This document shows, piece by piece, positions 54,284 through 64,000 of a stretch of DNA of 64,000 nt (position 1 is the stretch's first letter; the number at the start of each line of letters is the position of its first letter). Origin of the DNA: Actinomyces sp. B33 (lineage in GTDB: Bacteria; Actinomycetota; Actinomycetes; Actinomycetales; Actinomycetaceae). The position numbers and the translations under genes were made by a program. The notes below the pieces were generated by a model. The model ran no database searches. It had not been told where the DNA came from and worked only from the letters and a program-made list of their open reading frames with translations. Where the stretch lies: the NCBI RefSeq assembly GCF_028437565.1, contig NZ_JAMRYR010000003.1:372001-436000 (forward strand), given 5' to 3'.

Positions 54284-54963
54284 GGGCGCTCCTCTCGGCT
54301 CTGGTCCCACGCGGTGGCGAGGATGTTGCCCATCGCGGTGACGGTCTGGTGGTCCTGGACGACGTAGGCCCGATCGATGAGGTACGTGGGCACGAGGTCG
54401 ATGCCCATCTGCACGCCGATCTGGTAGTCGGAGAAGACCTGGGAGGCCCACTGCTCGTCGACGAGGGCGTCCATCACCCGATGGGGGTCGACGCCCAGGT
54501 CGTGGCCGACGCCGATGAGGACGTCGGGGTCGGAGACGTCGAGCCCCATTTCGAAGTGGCTGCGACCCATGGCCTCGGCCATGCGCAACTGGAGGGTGTC
54601 GGGCCCCGTCGTCCGGCCCGCCTCGACGTCGAGGTCGTGGGCGGCCGCGATGACGCGGTGCGCGCTCGCAGTCGGGGCGACGACGACGCTGTCGAAGTCG
54701 AAGACGACGCCCTCGGCGCGCCCGAGGTCGTGGATGCGCCGATGATTCTCGTCGATCTCGTCAGCGGTCAGTCGCGAGACGGAGGCGAGGAATTCGCCGC
54801 GCGTTCCCTCGAAGCGGGCGTCGAGCTGGGGGTCGAGGAAGTAGGCGTGCCACGCGACCTCGACCTCGTCGCGGTGGGCGAAGGAGGCCAGGGCCGTGCG
54901 CAGGTGCCGGATCCCCAGGTAGCACCAGGGGCAGGCGATGTCGGCCCAGACGTCGATGTGCAT
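54280..54963 (-). CDS. DsbA-family oxidoreductase, FrnE-like
   Basis: 227 aa from the ATG at 54963 with ribosome site GGAGGAG. Thioredoxin-fold motif CPWC in DVWADIACPWCYLGIRHL (about residues 4-21), an inserted helical domain and the cis-Pro region in GIDLVPTYLIDRAYVVQDHQ. FrnE-type proteins are cytoplasmic and linked to polyketide or oxidative-stress redox steps; no signal peptide is seen. The frame is open upstream to 55095, but that part runs into the tRNA-Leu gene and cannot be coding. Confidence 0.93.
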   Translation of the reverse strand: MHIDVWADIACPWCYLGIRHLRTALASFAHRDEVEVAWHAYFLDPQLDARFEGTRGEFLASVSRLTADEIDENHRRIHDLGRAEGVVFDFDSVVVAPTASAHRVIAAAHDLDVEAGRTTGPDTLQLRMAEAMGRSHFEMGLDVSDPDVLIGVGHDLGVDPHRVMDALVDEQWASQVFSDYQIGVQMGIDLVPTYLIDRAYVVQDHQTVTAMGNILATAWDQSREERP

Positions 54964-55010
54964 CGTGCGGCTCCTCCCTGTCGGCGCGCGGCTCGCCGCG
55001 GTCCATGAGA

Positions 55011-55039
55011 AAAACCCCGGAATCTGACGATTCCGGGGT
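55011..55039 (-). terminator. Rho-independent terminator of tRNA-Leu
   Basis: Minus strand: ACCCCGGAATC paired with GATTCCGGGGT around a 4-nt loop, followed by TTTT. It starts 8 nt after the 3' end of the tRNA. Confidence 0.9.
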
Positions 55040-55046
55040 CCGTCTG

Positions 55047-55132
55047 TGCGCGGAGGGGGACTTGAACCCCCACCCTCTAATACGAGGACTAGCACCTCAA
55101 GCTAGCGCGTCTGCCTATTCCGCCACCCGCGC
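55047..55132 (-). tRNA. tRNA-Leu (anticodon GAG)
   Basis: 86 nt on the minus strand. Acceptor arm GCGCGGG pairs with TCCGCGC (one G-T). The anticodon stem CTAGC/GCTAG encloses loop TTGAGGT with anticodon GAG, reading CUC/CUU. A long variable arm and T-arm GGGGGTTCAAGTCCCCC follow, as in class II tRNAs. The discriminator is A. CCA is not encoded. Confidence 0.97.
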
Positions 55133-55220
55133 AGGTGACCACGACGATCATCCGGGGACGTTCTCCGTGAGCAGGCATGAGCTTAGCACGGCGTTATTCC
55201 TCGACGCCAATCGGCCCCGG

Positions 55221-55748
55221 TCAGGCCCGGTTCCCCTTCTGCTCGGAGTGGCCACGGGATCCGGAATACGTCTGCTGGGCGCGCAGGCGGGTGTCGAGCA
55301 GGGAGAAGACCCGGACGATCTCCTCGATCTGCTCGTCGCTCATCAGGTCGAGGAGGAATTCGCGGACCGCGTCCTGGTGCAGGCGCGTCGCCGAGAGCAC
55401 CGTCGTCACCCCCTGCGGGGTCAGCACCGCGTCGAAACCGCGCCCGTCATCGGCCGACGGGATGCGGACGACCCATCCATCGCGGGTGAGGTTCGAGACG
55501 AGGTAGGTCACGCGCGACGGGGAGTAGACGACCCGTTCGGCCAGCTCCCCCATGCGCAGCCGGCGCTCAGGGGCCTCCCACAGGGCCAGGAGGATGTTGT
55601 AATCGGGCATCGACAGCCCGCACACGCGTTTGAGCCGGGTTTCCAGGACCCCTTGAAGACGACCCGAGGCCTCGAAGAAGACGCGCCATGCGCGGGCCCG
55701 CTGATTGTCCTCCTCGGTGATCGGGTTGAGCCCCGGTCGTTGATCCAC
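55221..55748 (-). CDS. MarR-family transcriptional regulator
   Basis: 175 aa winged-helix protein. The recognition region reads LRMGELAERVVYSPSRVTYL followed by VSNLTRDGWVVR (about residues 64-95) and the dimerisation helices flank it (about 15-45 and 120-160). MarR proteins usually repress a nearby gene and respond to phenolic compounds or oxidants. Here the divergent gene is a HAD phosphatase and the 96-bp gap holds a palindrome. GTG start with GGGGAG about 8 nt upstream. Confidence 0.9.
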   Translation of the reverse strand: MDQRPGLNPITEEDNQRARAWRVFFEASGRLQGVLETRLKRVCGLSMPDYNILLALWEAPERRLRMGELAERVVYSPSRVTYLVSNLTRDGWVVRIPSADDGRGFDAVLTPQGVTTVLSATRLHQDAVREFLLDLMSDEQIEEIVRVFSLLDTRLRAQQTYSGSRGHSEQKGNRA

Positions 55749-55807
55749 TCGTCGTCTCCCCTCGCATGACCGGGACTGCCCGGACCCTGCCGCGATGATA
55801 TGGCATA

Positions 55808-55818
55808 GTGACGGTCAC
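55808..55818. promoter_or_regulatory. Palindrome GTGAC-G-GTCAC between marR and the phosphatase gene
   Basis: Perfect 5-1-5 palindrome in the divergent gap, next to GATATGGCATAGT, which may hold a -10 box for the rightward gene. A possible MarR operator. Confidence 0.35.
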
Positions 55819-55844
55819 ATTCTCGAAAAAAGAAAGGCACAGCC

Positions 55845-56504
55845 GTGGCTTTGACCGACGCGTGGACGTGCATCCTCTTCGACATCGACGGCACCCTCGT
55901 CGATTCCGCGCCGATGGTGATCCGCGCCTTCGAGGAGTCCCTGGGCGCCGCCGGGCTGCCGGTGCCCGACCGGGACCATCTGCGCCGCTACGTCGGACCG
56001 CCGCTGCACTGGTCCTTCTGCGACCTCGGGTACGCCGACGACCGGGCGTCCGCGCTCATCGAGTCCTACCGCTCCCTCTATGACTCCTCGTTCCTCGACC
56101 CGCTCCCCTTCCCCGGGATCCTCGATCTCGTCGCCGAGCTGGACGAAGCGGGCTATCCGCTCGGCACGGCCTCGTCGAAGCAGCACTACATGGCGGTCGA
56201 GCAGATGCGCCACCTCGGCCTCGACGCGCGTCTCGACGTCGTCGTCGGCGCCACCGAGGACCCGGGATGCACGAAGGCGACCGTCATCGCCGACGCCCTC
56301 GGGCGCCTGGCGGCCCTCGGGCACGACGTGTCCCGCCCGGTCCTCGTCGGCGACTCGATCTGGGATGTCGAGGGCGCCCACGAGGCCGGGATCCCCGTCA
56401 TCGGGGTCGGCTGGGGGTACTCCCACGACGGGGGCCTGGACAACGCGGACGCCTACGCCGCCGACGTCGATGCGCTGCGGACGATGCTCCTGCCCCGGGG
56501 ATGA
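55845..56504 (+). CDS. HAD-family phosphatase, phosphoglycolate phosphatase-like
   Basis: 219 aa from a GTG start (AAAGAAAGG upstream). Motif I ILFDIDGTLVDSAP (about residues 10-23), cap domain at about 24-85, motif II TASSKQ, motif III Lys in DPGCTKATVIADALG (about 140-155), motif IV VLVGDSIWDVEGAHEAGI. The pattern fits Gph/PPX-type HAD subfamily I enzymes; substrate not determined. Converges on the SNF2 gene across a hairpin. Confidence 0.92.
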   Translation: MALTDAWTCILFDIDGTLVDSAPMVIRAFEESLGAAGLPVPDRDHLRRYVGPPLHWSFCDLGYADDRASALIESYRSLYDSSFLDPLPFPGILDLVAELDEAGYPLGTASSKQHYMAVEQMRHLGLDARLDVVVGATEDPGCTKATVIADALGRLAALGHDVSRPVLVGDSIWDVEGAHEAGIPVIGVGWGYSHDGGLDNADAYAADVDALRTMLLPRG

Positions 56505-56536
56505 CCCGTCGGGGTCTCGGGCCGGGGCCGGCGCCC

Positions 56537-56554
56537 GGAGGGCCAGGGCCCTCC
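56537..56554. terminator. Short hairpin between convergent genes
   Basis: GGAGGGCC-AG-GGCCCTCC, a perfect 8-bp repeat between the phosphatase stop and the SNF2 stop. No T run. Confidence 0.45.
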
Positions 56555-56561
56555 CGCGGGG

Positions 56562-59696
<3,135 letters not shown>

Positions 59697-59708
59697 CTGC
59701 CCAGTCTA
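59697..59708 (-). promoter_or_regulatory. Putative leaderless promoter -10 box for the SNF2 helicase gene
   Basis: TAGACT at 59708-59703 (minus strand), 6 nt, then ATG at 59696. Confidence 0.5.
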
Positions 59709-59802
59709 TTCCACGTGCGCCCGGGGCGCTTCGCCGCTCTCCTGGGGCTCCCCGCCCTCGCCCTCCCCGGGAGAGCCGTTCGCCTCCGCGATCCCGCGGT
59801 GC

Positions 59803-59814
59803 CAGGATGGCCCC
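59803..59814 (+). promoter_or_regulatory. Possible leaderless promoter -10 box for trmL
   Basis: CAGGAT (59803-59808), 6 nt, then ATG at 59815. It differs from TANNNT at position one. Confidence 0.35.
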
Positions 59815-60276
59815 ATGCTCCACATGATCTTCCTCGAGCCCGAGATCCCCGGGAACTCCGGGGCCGCGATCCGCCTGTCGGCGTGCACCGGATCGATGCT
59901 CCACCTCGTCGAGCCCCTCGGGTTCGACATGGACGACGCGAAACTGCGCCGCGCCGGACTCGACTACCACGATCTCGCGCACGTGAAGGTGCACCCCGAC
60001 CTGGATTCGGCGCTCGCCGAGGTCCCCGGCCGTGTCTGGGCCTTCACCGGGCGGGCGTCGACGCCGTACACGGAGGTCTCGTACGCCGATTCCGACGGCC
60101 TCCTCTTCGGCCGGGAGTCGGTGGGACTCCCCGCGTGGGCGATGGACCATCCCCGCATCGAGGGCCTCGTGAGGATCCACATGGTCGGCTCCGCGCGGTC
60201 GCTCAACCTCGCGAACTCGGCGTCCATCGCCGTGTACGAGGCGTGGCGCCAGATCGGCTTCCCCTCCGGGGTCTGA
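59815..60276 (+). CDS. trmL: tRNA (cytidine/uridine-34-2'-O)-methyltransferase TrmL
   Basis: 153 aa SPOUT methyltransferase, the size of TrmL/YibK. It starts MLHMIFLEPEIPGNSGAAIR with the conserved Asn in PGNSG, and the C-terminal knot shows LLFGRESVGLP and MVGSARSLNLANSASIAVYE, the SAM-binding deep trefoil knot. It methylates the wobble ribose of tRNA-Leu isoacceptors. The start at 59815 agrees with the family; the open frame upstream is antisense to the SNF2 gene. Confidence 0.95.
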   Translation: MLHMIFLEPEIPGNSGAAIRLSACTGSMLHLVEPLGFDMDDAKLRRAGLDYHDLAHVKVHPDLDSALAEVPGRVWAFTGRASTPYTEVSYADSDGLLFGRESVGLPAWAMDHPRIEGLVRIHMVGSARSLNLANSASIAVYEAWRQIGFPSGV

Positions 60277-60290
60277 TCCCCCGTCGCCGG

Positions 60291-60779
60291 TCAGCGCCTG
60301 CGCATGCGCGCGGGGCGGTCGACCTGCTCGGCGAGCTCGACGATCCGGCGTGGATTCGACCACCACATCCACACGAGCCCGATCGCCGACACCGCCAGCG
60401 GGAGGAAGTAGTAGTCCTCCCCCAGACCGGTCCACGCCGATCGAGCCGCACGGACCTCGGGCAGGCCCAGGCCGAGGATCCACAGGATCACGGGGGCGAC
60501 GAGTGTCGTCCCGATGGCCGACCATCCGACGAGGCGCATCCGCCGTCCGTTGTGCGTCAGGGCCGCTGCGGCGACGAGGTAGACGCATCCGGCGACCAGG
60601 GCGAGGATCGAGGGCCCCCAGGGCTCGGACTCGTGGTCGAGGATGTCGACGACGGCGGTGGCCGCCGTCCACGCGCCGAAGAGCCAGTACACGGCCATGA
60701 CGAGACGCCCCAGGCCCAGTGCGCGGGGCCTGTCGTCGACGACCCCACCGATGGGGGTCGGATCCAGTGGCTCGCTCAC
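60291..60779 (-). CDS. Conserved membrane protein of unknown function
   Basis: 162 aa with four hydrophobic helices (about residues 25-47, 57-75, 82-103, 122-142) and charged tails, the last one strongly basic (ARMRRR). I do not recognise a functional family. GTG start with AAGGAGG 4 nt upstream. It converges on trmL with a 14-nt gap. Confidence 0.8.
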   Translation of the reverse strand: MSEPLDPTPIGGVVDDRPRALGLGRLVMAVYWLFGAWTAATAVVDILDHESEPWGPSILALVAGCVYLVAAAALTHNGRRMRLVGWSAIGTTLVAPVILWILGLGLPEVRAARSAWTGLGEDYYFLPLAVSAIGLVWMWWSNPRRIVELAEQVDRPARMRRR

Positions 60780-60996
60780 TCGTCCTCCTTCAGGTCAGGG
60801 CTCGATCCTAGCCGTCCGGCAGCGCGTCCGTTTCCGGCTCCCGGGGGCCGGGGAGGTCCGCGGGGCGGCGCCGATGTGGGCCGTTGCACCGCGAACAGGG
60901 GCTCACCCCCACGACACGACCGGGTTCGAGTGGGACAATAGGCCCAGATGGCCACCGAGGGCCACCGTCTTGTCTCGACACCAAGGAGTGGAACAC

Positions 60997-62370
60997 GTGA
61001 ACGAGCCCGAATACGACATCGTCGTCTTGGGAGCAGGCTCCGGCGGGTACGCCACCGCCCTGCGCGCCGCCCAGCTCGGATTGTCAGTCGCCCTCATCGA
61101 GGGCGACAAGGTCGGCGGCACCTGCCTGCACCGCGGGTGCATCCCGACGAAGGCCTACCTGCACGCCGCGGAGACGGCCGACGCGGTCCGCGAATCGGAG
61201 GCATTCGGGGTGCGCTCCTCCTTCGAGGGCGTCGACATGGCCGCTGTCGGGGCCTATCGGGATTCGGTCGTCAACAAGATGTTCAAGGGGCTCCAGGGGC
61301 TGATCTCCTCCCGCGGCATCGACGTGATCCGCGGATGGGGGCGCCTGGCCTCGAAGGACTCCGTCGTCGTCGACGGGCGGACGATCACCGGCCGCCACAT
61401 CGTCCTGGCGACCGGCTCCTACTCCCGTTCGCTTCCGGGCCTGGAGATCGGCGGCAGGATCATCACCTCCGATCAGGCCCTTCAGATGGAGTGGGTGCCC
61501 TCCTCCGCGGTGATCCTCGGCGGGGGCGTCATCGGCTTGGAGTTCGCCTCCGTGTGGCGCTCCTTCGGCGCCGAGGTGACGATCATCGAGGCCCTGCCCC
61601 ACTTGGCGAACAACGAGGACGAGGCGATCTCCAAGCAGCTCGAGCGGGCGTTCCGCAAGCGGGGTATCGCCTTCCACACGAACACCCGTTTCTCGGGAGC
61701 GTCGCAGGACGACTCGGGCGTCCACGTCTCGACCGAGGGGGGCAAGTCCTTCGACGCCGATGTGCTCCTCGTGGCCGTGGGCCGGGGCCCGGTCACCGCG
61801 AACCTCGGGTACGAGGAGGCGGGGATCCGCATGGAGCGGGGCTTCGTCCTCACCGATGAGCGGCTCCACACGGGAGTCGGCTCGATTTACGCCGTCGGCG
61901 ACATCGTCCCGGGCCTGCAGCTCGCCCATCGCGGTTTCCTCCAGGGGATCTTCGTCGCCGAGCAGATCGCCGGCCTGTCCCCCGTGATGATGGAGGAGTC
62001 GGGGATCCCGCGCGTGACGTTCTGCGAGCCCGAGATCGCGTCGGTCGGTTTGACTGAGAAGCAGGCGCGAGAGCGCTACGGTGATGCCGTGCGCACCGTC
62101 GAGTACAACCTGGCCGGCAACGGCAAATCGACGATCCTGGGCACTGCGGGGCTCATCAAGCTCGTCAGCGTCGAGAACGGCCCGATCGTCGGCTTCCACG
62201 GCATCGGATCGCGGATCGGCGAGCAGATCGGCGAGGGGGAGCTCATGGTCAACTGGGAGGCCCATCCGGAGGACCTCGCCGCGCTGATCCACGCTCATCC
62301 GAGCCAGAACGAATCCATCGGGGAAGCGGCCCTCGCCCTGGCGGGCAAGCCCCTCCACGTCCACAACTGA
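60997..62370 (+). CDS. lpdA: Dihydrolipoamide dehydrogenase
   Basis: 457 aa from the GTG at 60997 (AAGGAG 8 nt upstream). FAD motif DIVVLGAGSGGYATALRAAQ, redox-active disulfide GGTCLHRGCIPTKAYLH (about residues 37-53), NAD motif VILGGGVIGLEFASVW, YAVGDI and the C-terminal His-Glu active site HAHPSQNESIGEA. It re-oxidises the lipoyl groups of 2-oxoacid dehydrogenase E2 proteins, and the next gene is such an E2. Confidence 0.97.
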   Translation: MNEPEYDIVVLGAGSGGYATALRAAQLGLSVALIEGDKVGGTCLHRGCIPTKAYLHAAETADAVRESEAFGVRSSFEGVDMAAVGAYRDSVVNKMFKGLQGLISSRGIDVIRGWGRLASKDSVVVDGRTITGRHIVLATGSYSRSLPGLEIGGRIITSDQALQMEWVPSSAVILGGGVIGLEFASVWRSFGAEVTIIEALPHLANNEDEAISKQLERAFRKRGIAFHTNTRFSGASQDDSGVHVSTEGGKSFDADVLLVAVGRGPVTANLGYEEAGIRMERGFVLTDERLHTGVGSIYAVGDIVPGLQLAHRGFLQGIFVAEQIAGLSPVMMEESGIPRVTFCEPEIASVGLTEKQARERYGDAVRTVEYNLAGNGKSTILGTAGLIKLVSVENGPIVGFHGIGSRIGEQIGEGELMVNWEAHPEDLAALIHAHPSQNESIGEAALALAGKPLHVHN

Positions 62371-62396
62371 CCCTCCGGAACAGCTAGGAGAACATC

Positions 62397-64000
62397 ATGG
62401 CAACCGCAGTGACGATGCCCGCCCTGGGCGAGTCCGTGACGGAGGGAACCGTCACCACCTGGCTCAAGGCCGTCGGCGACACAGTCGAGGCCGACGAGCC
62501 CATCGTCGAGGTGTCGACGGACAAGGTCGACTCCGAGGTCCCCTCGCCCGTCGCGGGCGTGCTCCTCGAGATCCTCGTGCCCGAGGACGAGACGGTCGAG
62601 GTCGGCACCGAGATCGCCCGGATCGGCGACCCCTCGGAGGCGCCCGCCGATTCCCCCGCGGACGCGGGCGCCCAGGACGTCGCGACGACCGACGCCGGCC
62701 CGGAGGCCGCGGCCCCCGATGAGCCCGCCCCCGCGCAGGAGCCCCCCGCCGATCGCGGCTCGCAGGGGTCCGCCGAGGGCGTCGAGGTGACGATGCCCGC
62801 CCTGGGCGAGTCCGTGACGGAGGGGACCGTCACCACCTGGCTCAAGGCCGTCGGCGACGCGGTCGAGGCCGACGAGCCGCTCCTCGAGGTGTCGACGGAC
62901 AAAGTCGACTCCGAGGTCCCCTCGCCCGCCTCCGGCTATCTCGCCGAGATCCGCGTCGACGAGGACGAGACCGTCGCGGTCGGCACGGTCGTCGCCGTGA
63001 TCTCGCAGGACGTCCCGTCCTCGGGCTCGGCCGAGGAGGAATCCCCCGAATCGGGTGCTCCCGAGGCCGACGAGCGGCCCGCCGAGCGGGCTGCCTCCCC
63101 CGCTCCCGCGGCCCCCCCGGCTCCCCCCGCTCCTCCGGTCGCCCCTCCGGCGCCCGCCCGAGAGTTCCCGACTCCCGAGTCCCTGGCCCCGGTGGCCGCG
63201 GCCGGGGCCCCGGCCGCGCCGGCGCCCGCGCCGGCAGTCGCCACCGGCTATGTGACGCCGATCGTCCGCAAGCTGGCCCGGGAGGCGGGCGTCGATCTAT
63301 CGACGGTCTCCGGCACCGGCGTCGGCGGGCGGATCCGGCGTGAGGACGTCGAGGCCGCGGCGAAGGCCGCCGCTCAGGCTCCGGCCGCGTCTTCTCAGGA
63401 CGCGCCGGCCGCCCCCGCCCCCTCGCGCGAGCCCTCGCCCCTGCGCGGGACGACCGAGAAGATGACGCGTCTGCGCCAGACGATCGCCCGCCGCATGGTC
63501 GAGTCCCTCCAGACCGCGGCGCAGCTCACCACCGTCGTCGAGGTCGACGTGACGAGGGTGGCGGCCCTGCGCGCGAGGTCGAAGGACGCGTTCCAGGAGA
63601 AGAACGGCACGAAGCTCACCTTCCTGCCCTTCTTCGTCAAGGCGGCGACCGAGGCCCTGAAGTACCACCCGAAGGTCAACGCGACCATCGTCGACGACAA
63701 GCAGGTGACGTACCACGATCACGAGCACATCGGCATCGCGGTCGATACCGAGCGGGGCCTGCTCGTCCCGGTGATCAAGGACGCCGGATCGAAGACGATG
63801 GCCGAGATCGCCTCCGCGATCAACGACCTGGCCGCCCGCACCCGCGAGTCGGCAATCGGTCCGGAGGAGCTCTCCGGGTCGACCTTCACCATCACGAACA
63901 CCGGCTCGGGCGGGGCGCTCTTCGACACCCCCGTTCTCAACATGCCCGAGTCCGCGATCCTCGGCGTCGGCACGATCGTCAAGCGCCCGATGGTCGTGCG
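62397..64000 (+). CDS. sucB: Dihydrolipoyl acyltransferase (E2 of a 2-oxoacid dehydrogenase), 3' end cut by window edge
   Basis: 534 codons are in the window; the catalytic HxxxD end lies beyond. Two lipoyl domains with [12 protein letters not shown] sites (lipoyl Lys about residues 43 and 169), Ala/Pro-rich linkers, an E1/E3-binding domain (about 286-321, [20 protein letters not shown]) and the start of the acyltransferase domain from about residue 355. Actinobacteria often share one E2 between pyruvate and 2-oxoglutarate complexes, so the symbol sucB is provisional. Ribosome site TAGGAG 6 nt before the ATG. The lipoyl domains are nearly identical at DNA level. Confidence 0.93.
   Translation, partial: MATAVTMPALGESVTEGTVTTWLKAVGDTVEADEPIVEVSTDKVDSEVPSPVAGVLLEILVPEDETVEVGTEIARIGDPSEAPADSPADAGAQDVATTDAGPEAAAPDEPAPAQEPPADRGSQGSAEGVEVTMPALGESVTEGTVTTWLKAVGDAVEADEPLLEVSTDKVDSEVPSPASGYLAEIRVDEDETVAVGTVVAVISQDVPSSGSAEEESPESGAPEADERPAERAASPAPAAPPAPPAPPVAPPAPAREFPTPESLAPVAAAGAPAAPAPAPAVATGYVTPIVRKLAREAGVDLSTVSGTGVGGRIRREDVEAAAKAAAQAPAASSQDAPAAPAPSREPSPLRGTTEKMTRLRQTIARRMVESLQTAAQLTTVVEVDVTRVAALRARSKDAFQEKNGTKLTFLPFFVKAATEALKYHPKVNATIVDDKQVTYHDHEHIGIAVDTERGLLVPVIKDAGSKTMAEIASAINDLAARTRESAIGPEELSGSTFTITNTGSGGALFDTPVLNMPESAILGVGTIVKRPMVV
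62409..62550 (+). repeat. Direct repeat copy 1 (first lipoyl domain of the E2)
   Basis: 142-bp block that recurs at 62787-62928 with 7 mismatches by my count. It encodes the first lipoyl domain. Confidence 0.9.
62787..62928 (+). repeat. Direct repeat copy 2 (second lipoyl domain of the E2)
   Basis: Second copy of the 142-bp block at 62409-62550, offset 378 bp (126 codons) and in the same frame. Confidence 0.9.

Noticed and set aside
54964-55095. Upstream extension of the FrnE/DsbA-like gene
   Set aside because: The extension runs through the terminator and into tRNA-Leu; the ATG at 54963 has a strong ribosome site.

Overview
The window comes from a high-GC Gram-positive bacterium of the class Actinomycetia. 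Strong markers are a complete pupylation locus (ARC ATPase, Dop, Pup, PafA), actinobacterial integration host factor, a degenerate actinobacterial-type PriA, an AroK-AroB fusion, PafBC and a PGKGP-loop EF-P. There are no proteasome prcBA genes at the pup locus, and the gene order resembles Actinomyces/Schaalia-type organisms. The genus is inferred from content and was not checked by any search.

Layout. 1-4914: the 3' part of a Ski2-like helicase (cut by the window edge), pafC-pafB, hisG-hisE. 4945-7033: a riboflavin-type ABC importer pair (ribY, ribX) behind an FMN riboswitch. 7095-24775: a long minus-strand housekeeping run, read 5' to 3' as pyrR-pyrB-pyrC-carA-carB-pyrF, then mihF-gmk-rpoZ-coaBC-metK-VKOR-priA-fmt-rsmB-rpe. 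24975-35933: an accessory island with split transketolase, TRAP transporter 1, an SDR dehydrogenase, a GntR regulator, and a divergent, visibly AT-richer operon with TRAP transporter 2 and a beta-hydroxyacid dehydrogenase. 35956-41374: nusB, efp, a shikimate-kinase-like protein, aroKB, aroC, hisF. 41418-48131: FKBP, pafA, pup, dop, arc, trmI. 48210-60779: mixed housekeeping genes (RecB-like nuclease, HAD, UppP, AKR-like, NDH-like, GNAT-MazG fusion, FrnE/DsbA, tRNA-Leu, MarR, phosphatase, SNF2/SWIM helicase, TrmL, membrane protein). 60997-64000: lpdA and the first part of a dihydrolipoyl acyltransferase.

How the genes work together. The island sits between nusB and pyrR, two genes that are close neighbours in many actinobacteria, so about 11 kb of carbon-source uptake and catabolism appears to have been inserted into a conserved aro-efp-nusB-pyr block. 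Its two operons share palindromic elements of the type ATTGTCAACAAT and CAGTT-n-AACTG that overlap predicted -10 and -35 boxes, which points to common control by the GntR/FCD protein. The FMN riboswitch drives an importer where riboflavin synthesis genes are often found (between rpe and hisE-hisG), which suggests riboflavin scavenging. Pup is encoded with a C-terminal Gln, so Dop must deamidate it; the ATPase lacks the usual proteasome-docking tail.

A recurrent pattern is a TANNNT-like box ending 6-7 nt before the start codon of many genes. This suggests that leaderless transcription is common, and it helped to choose several start codons. All functions are read from motifs by eye.
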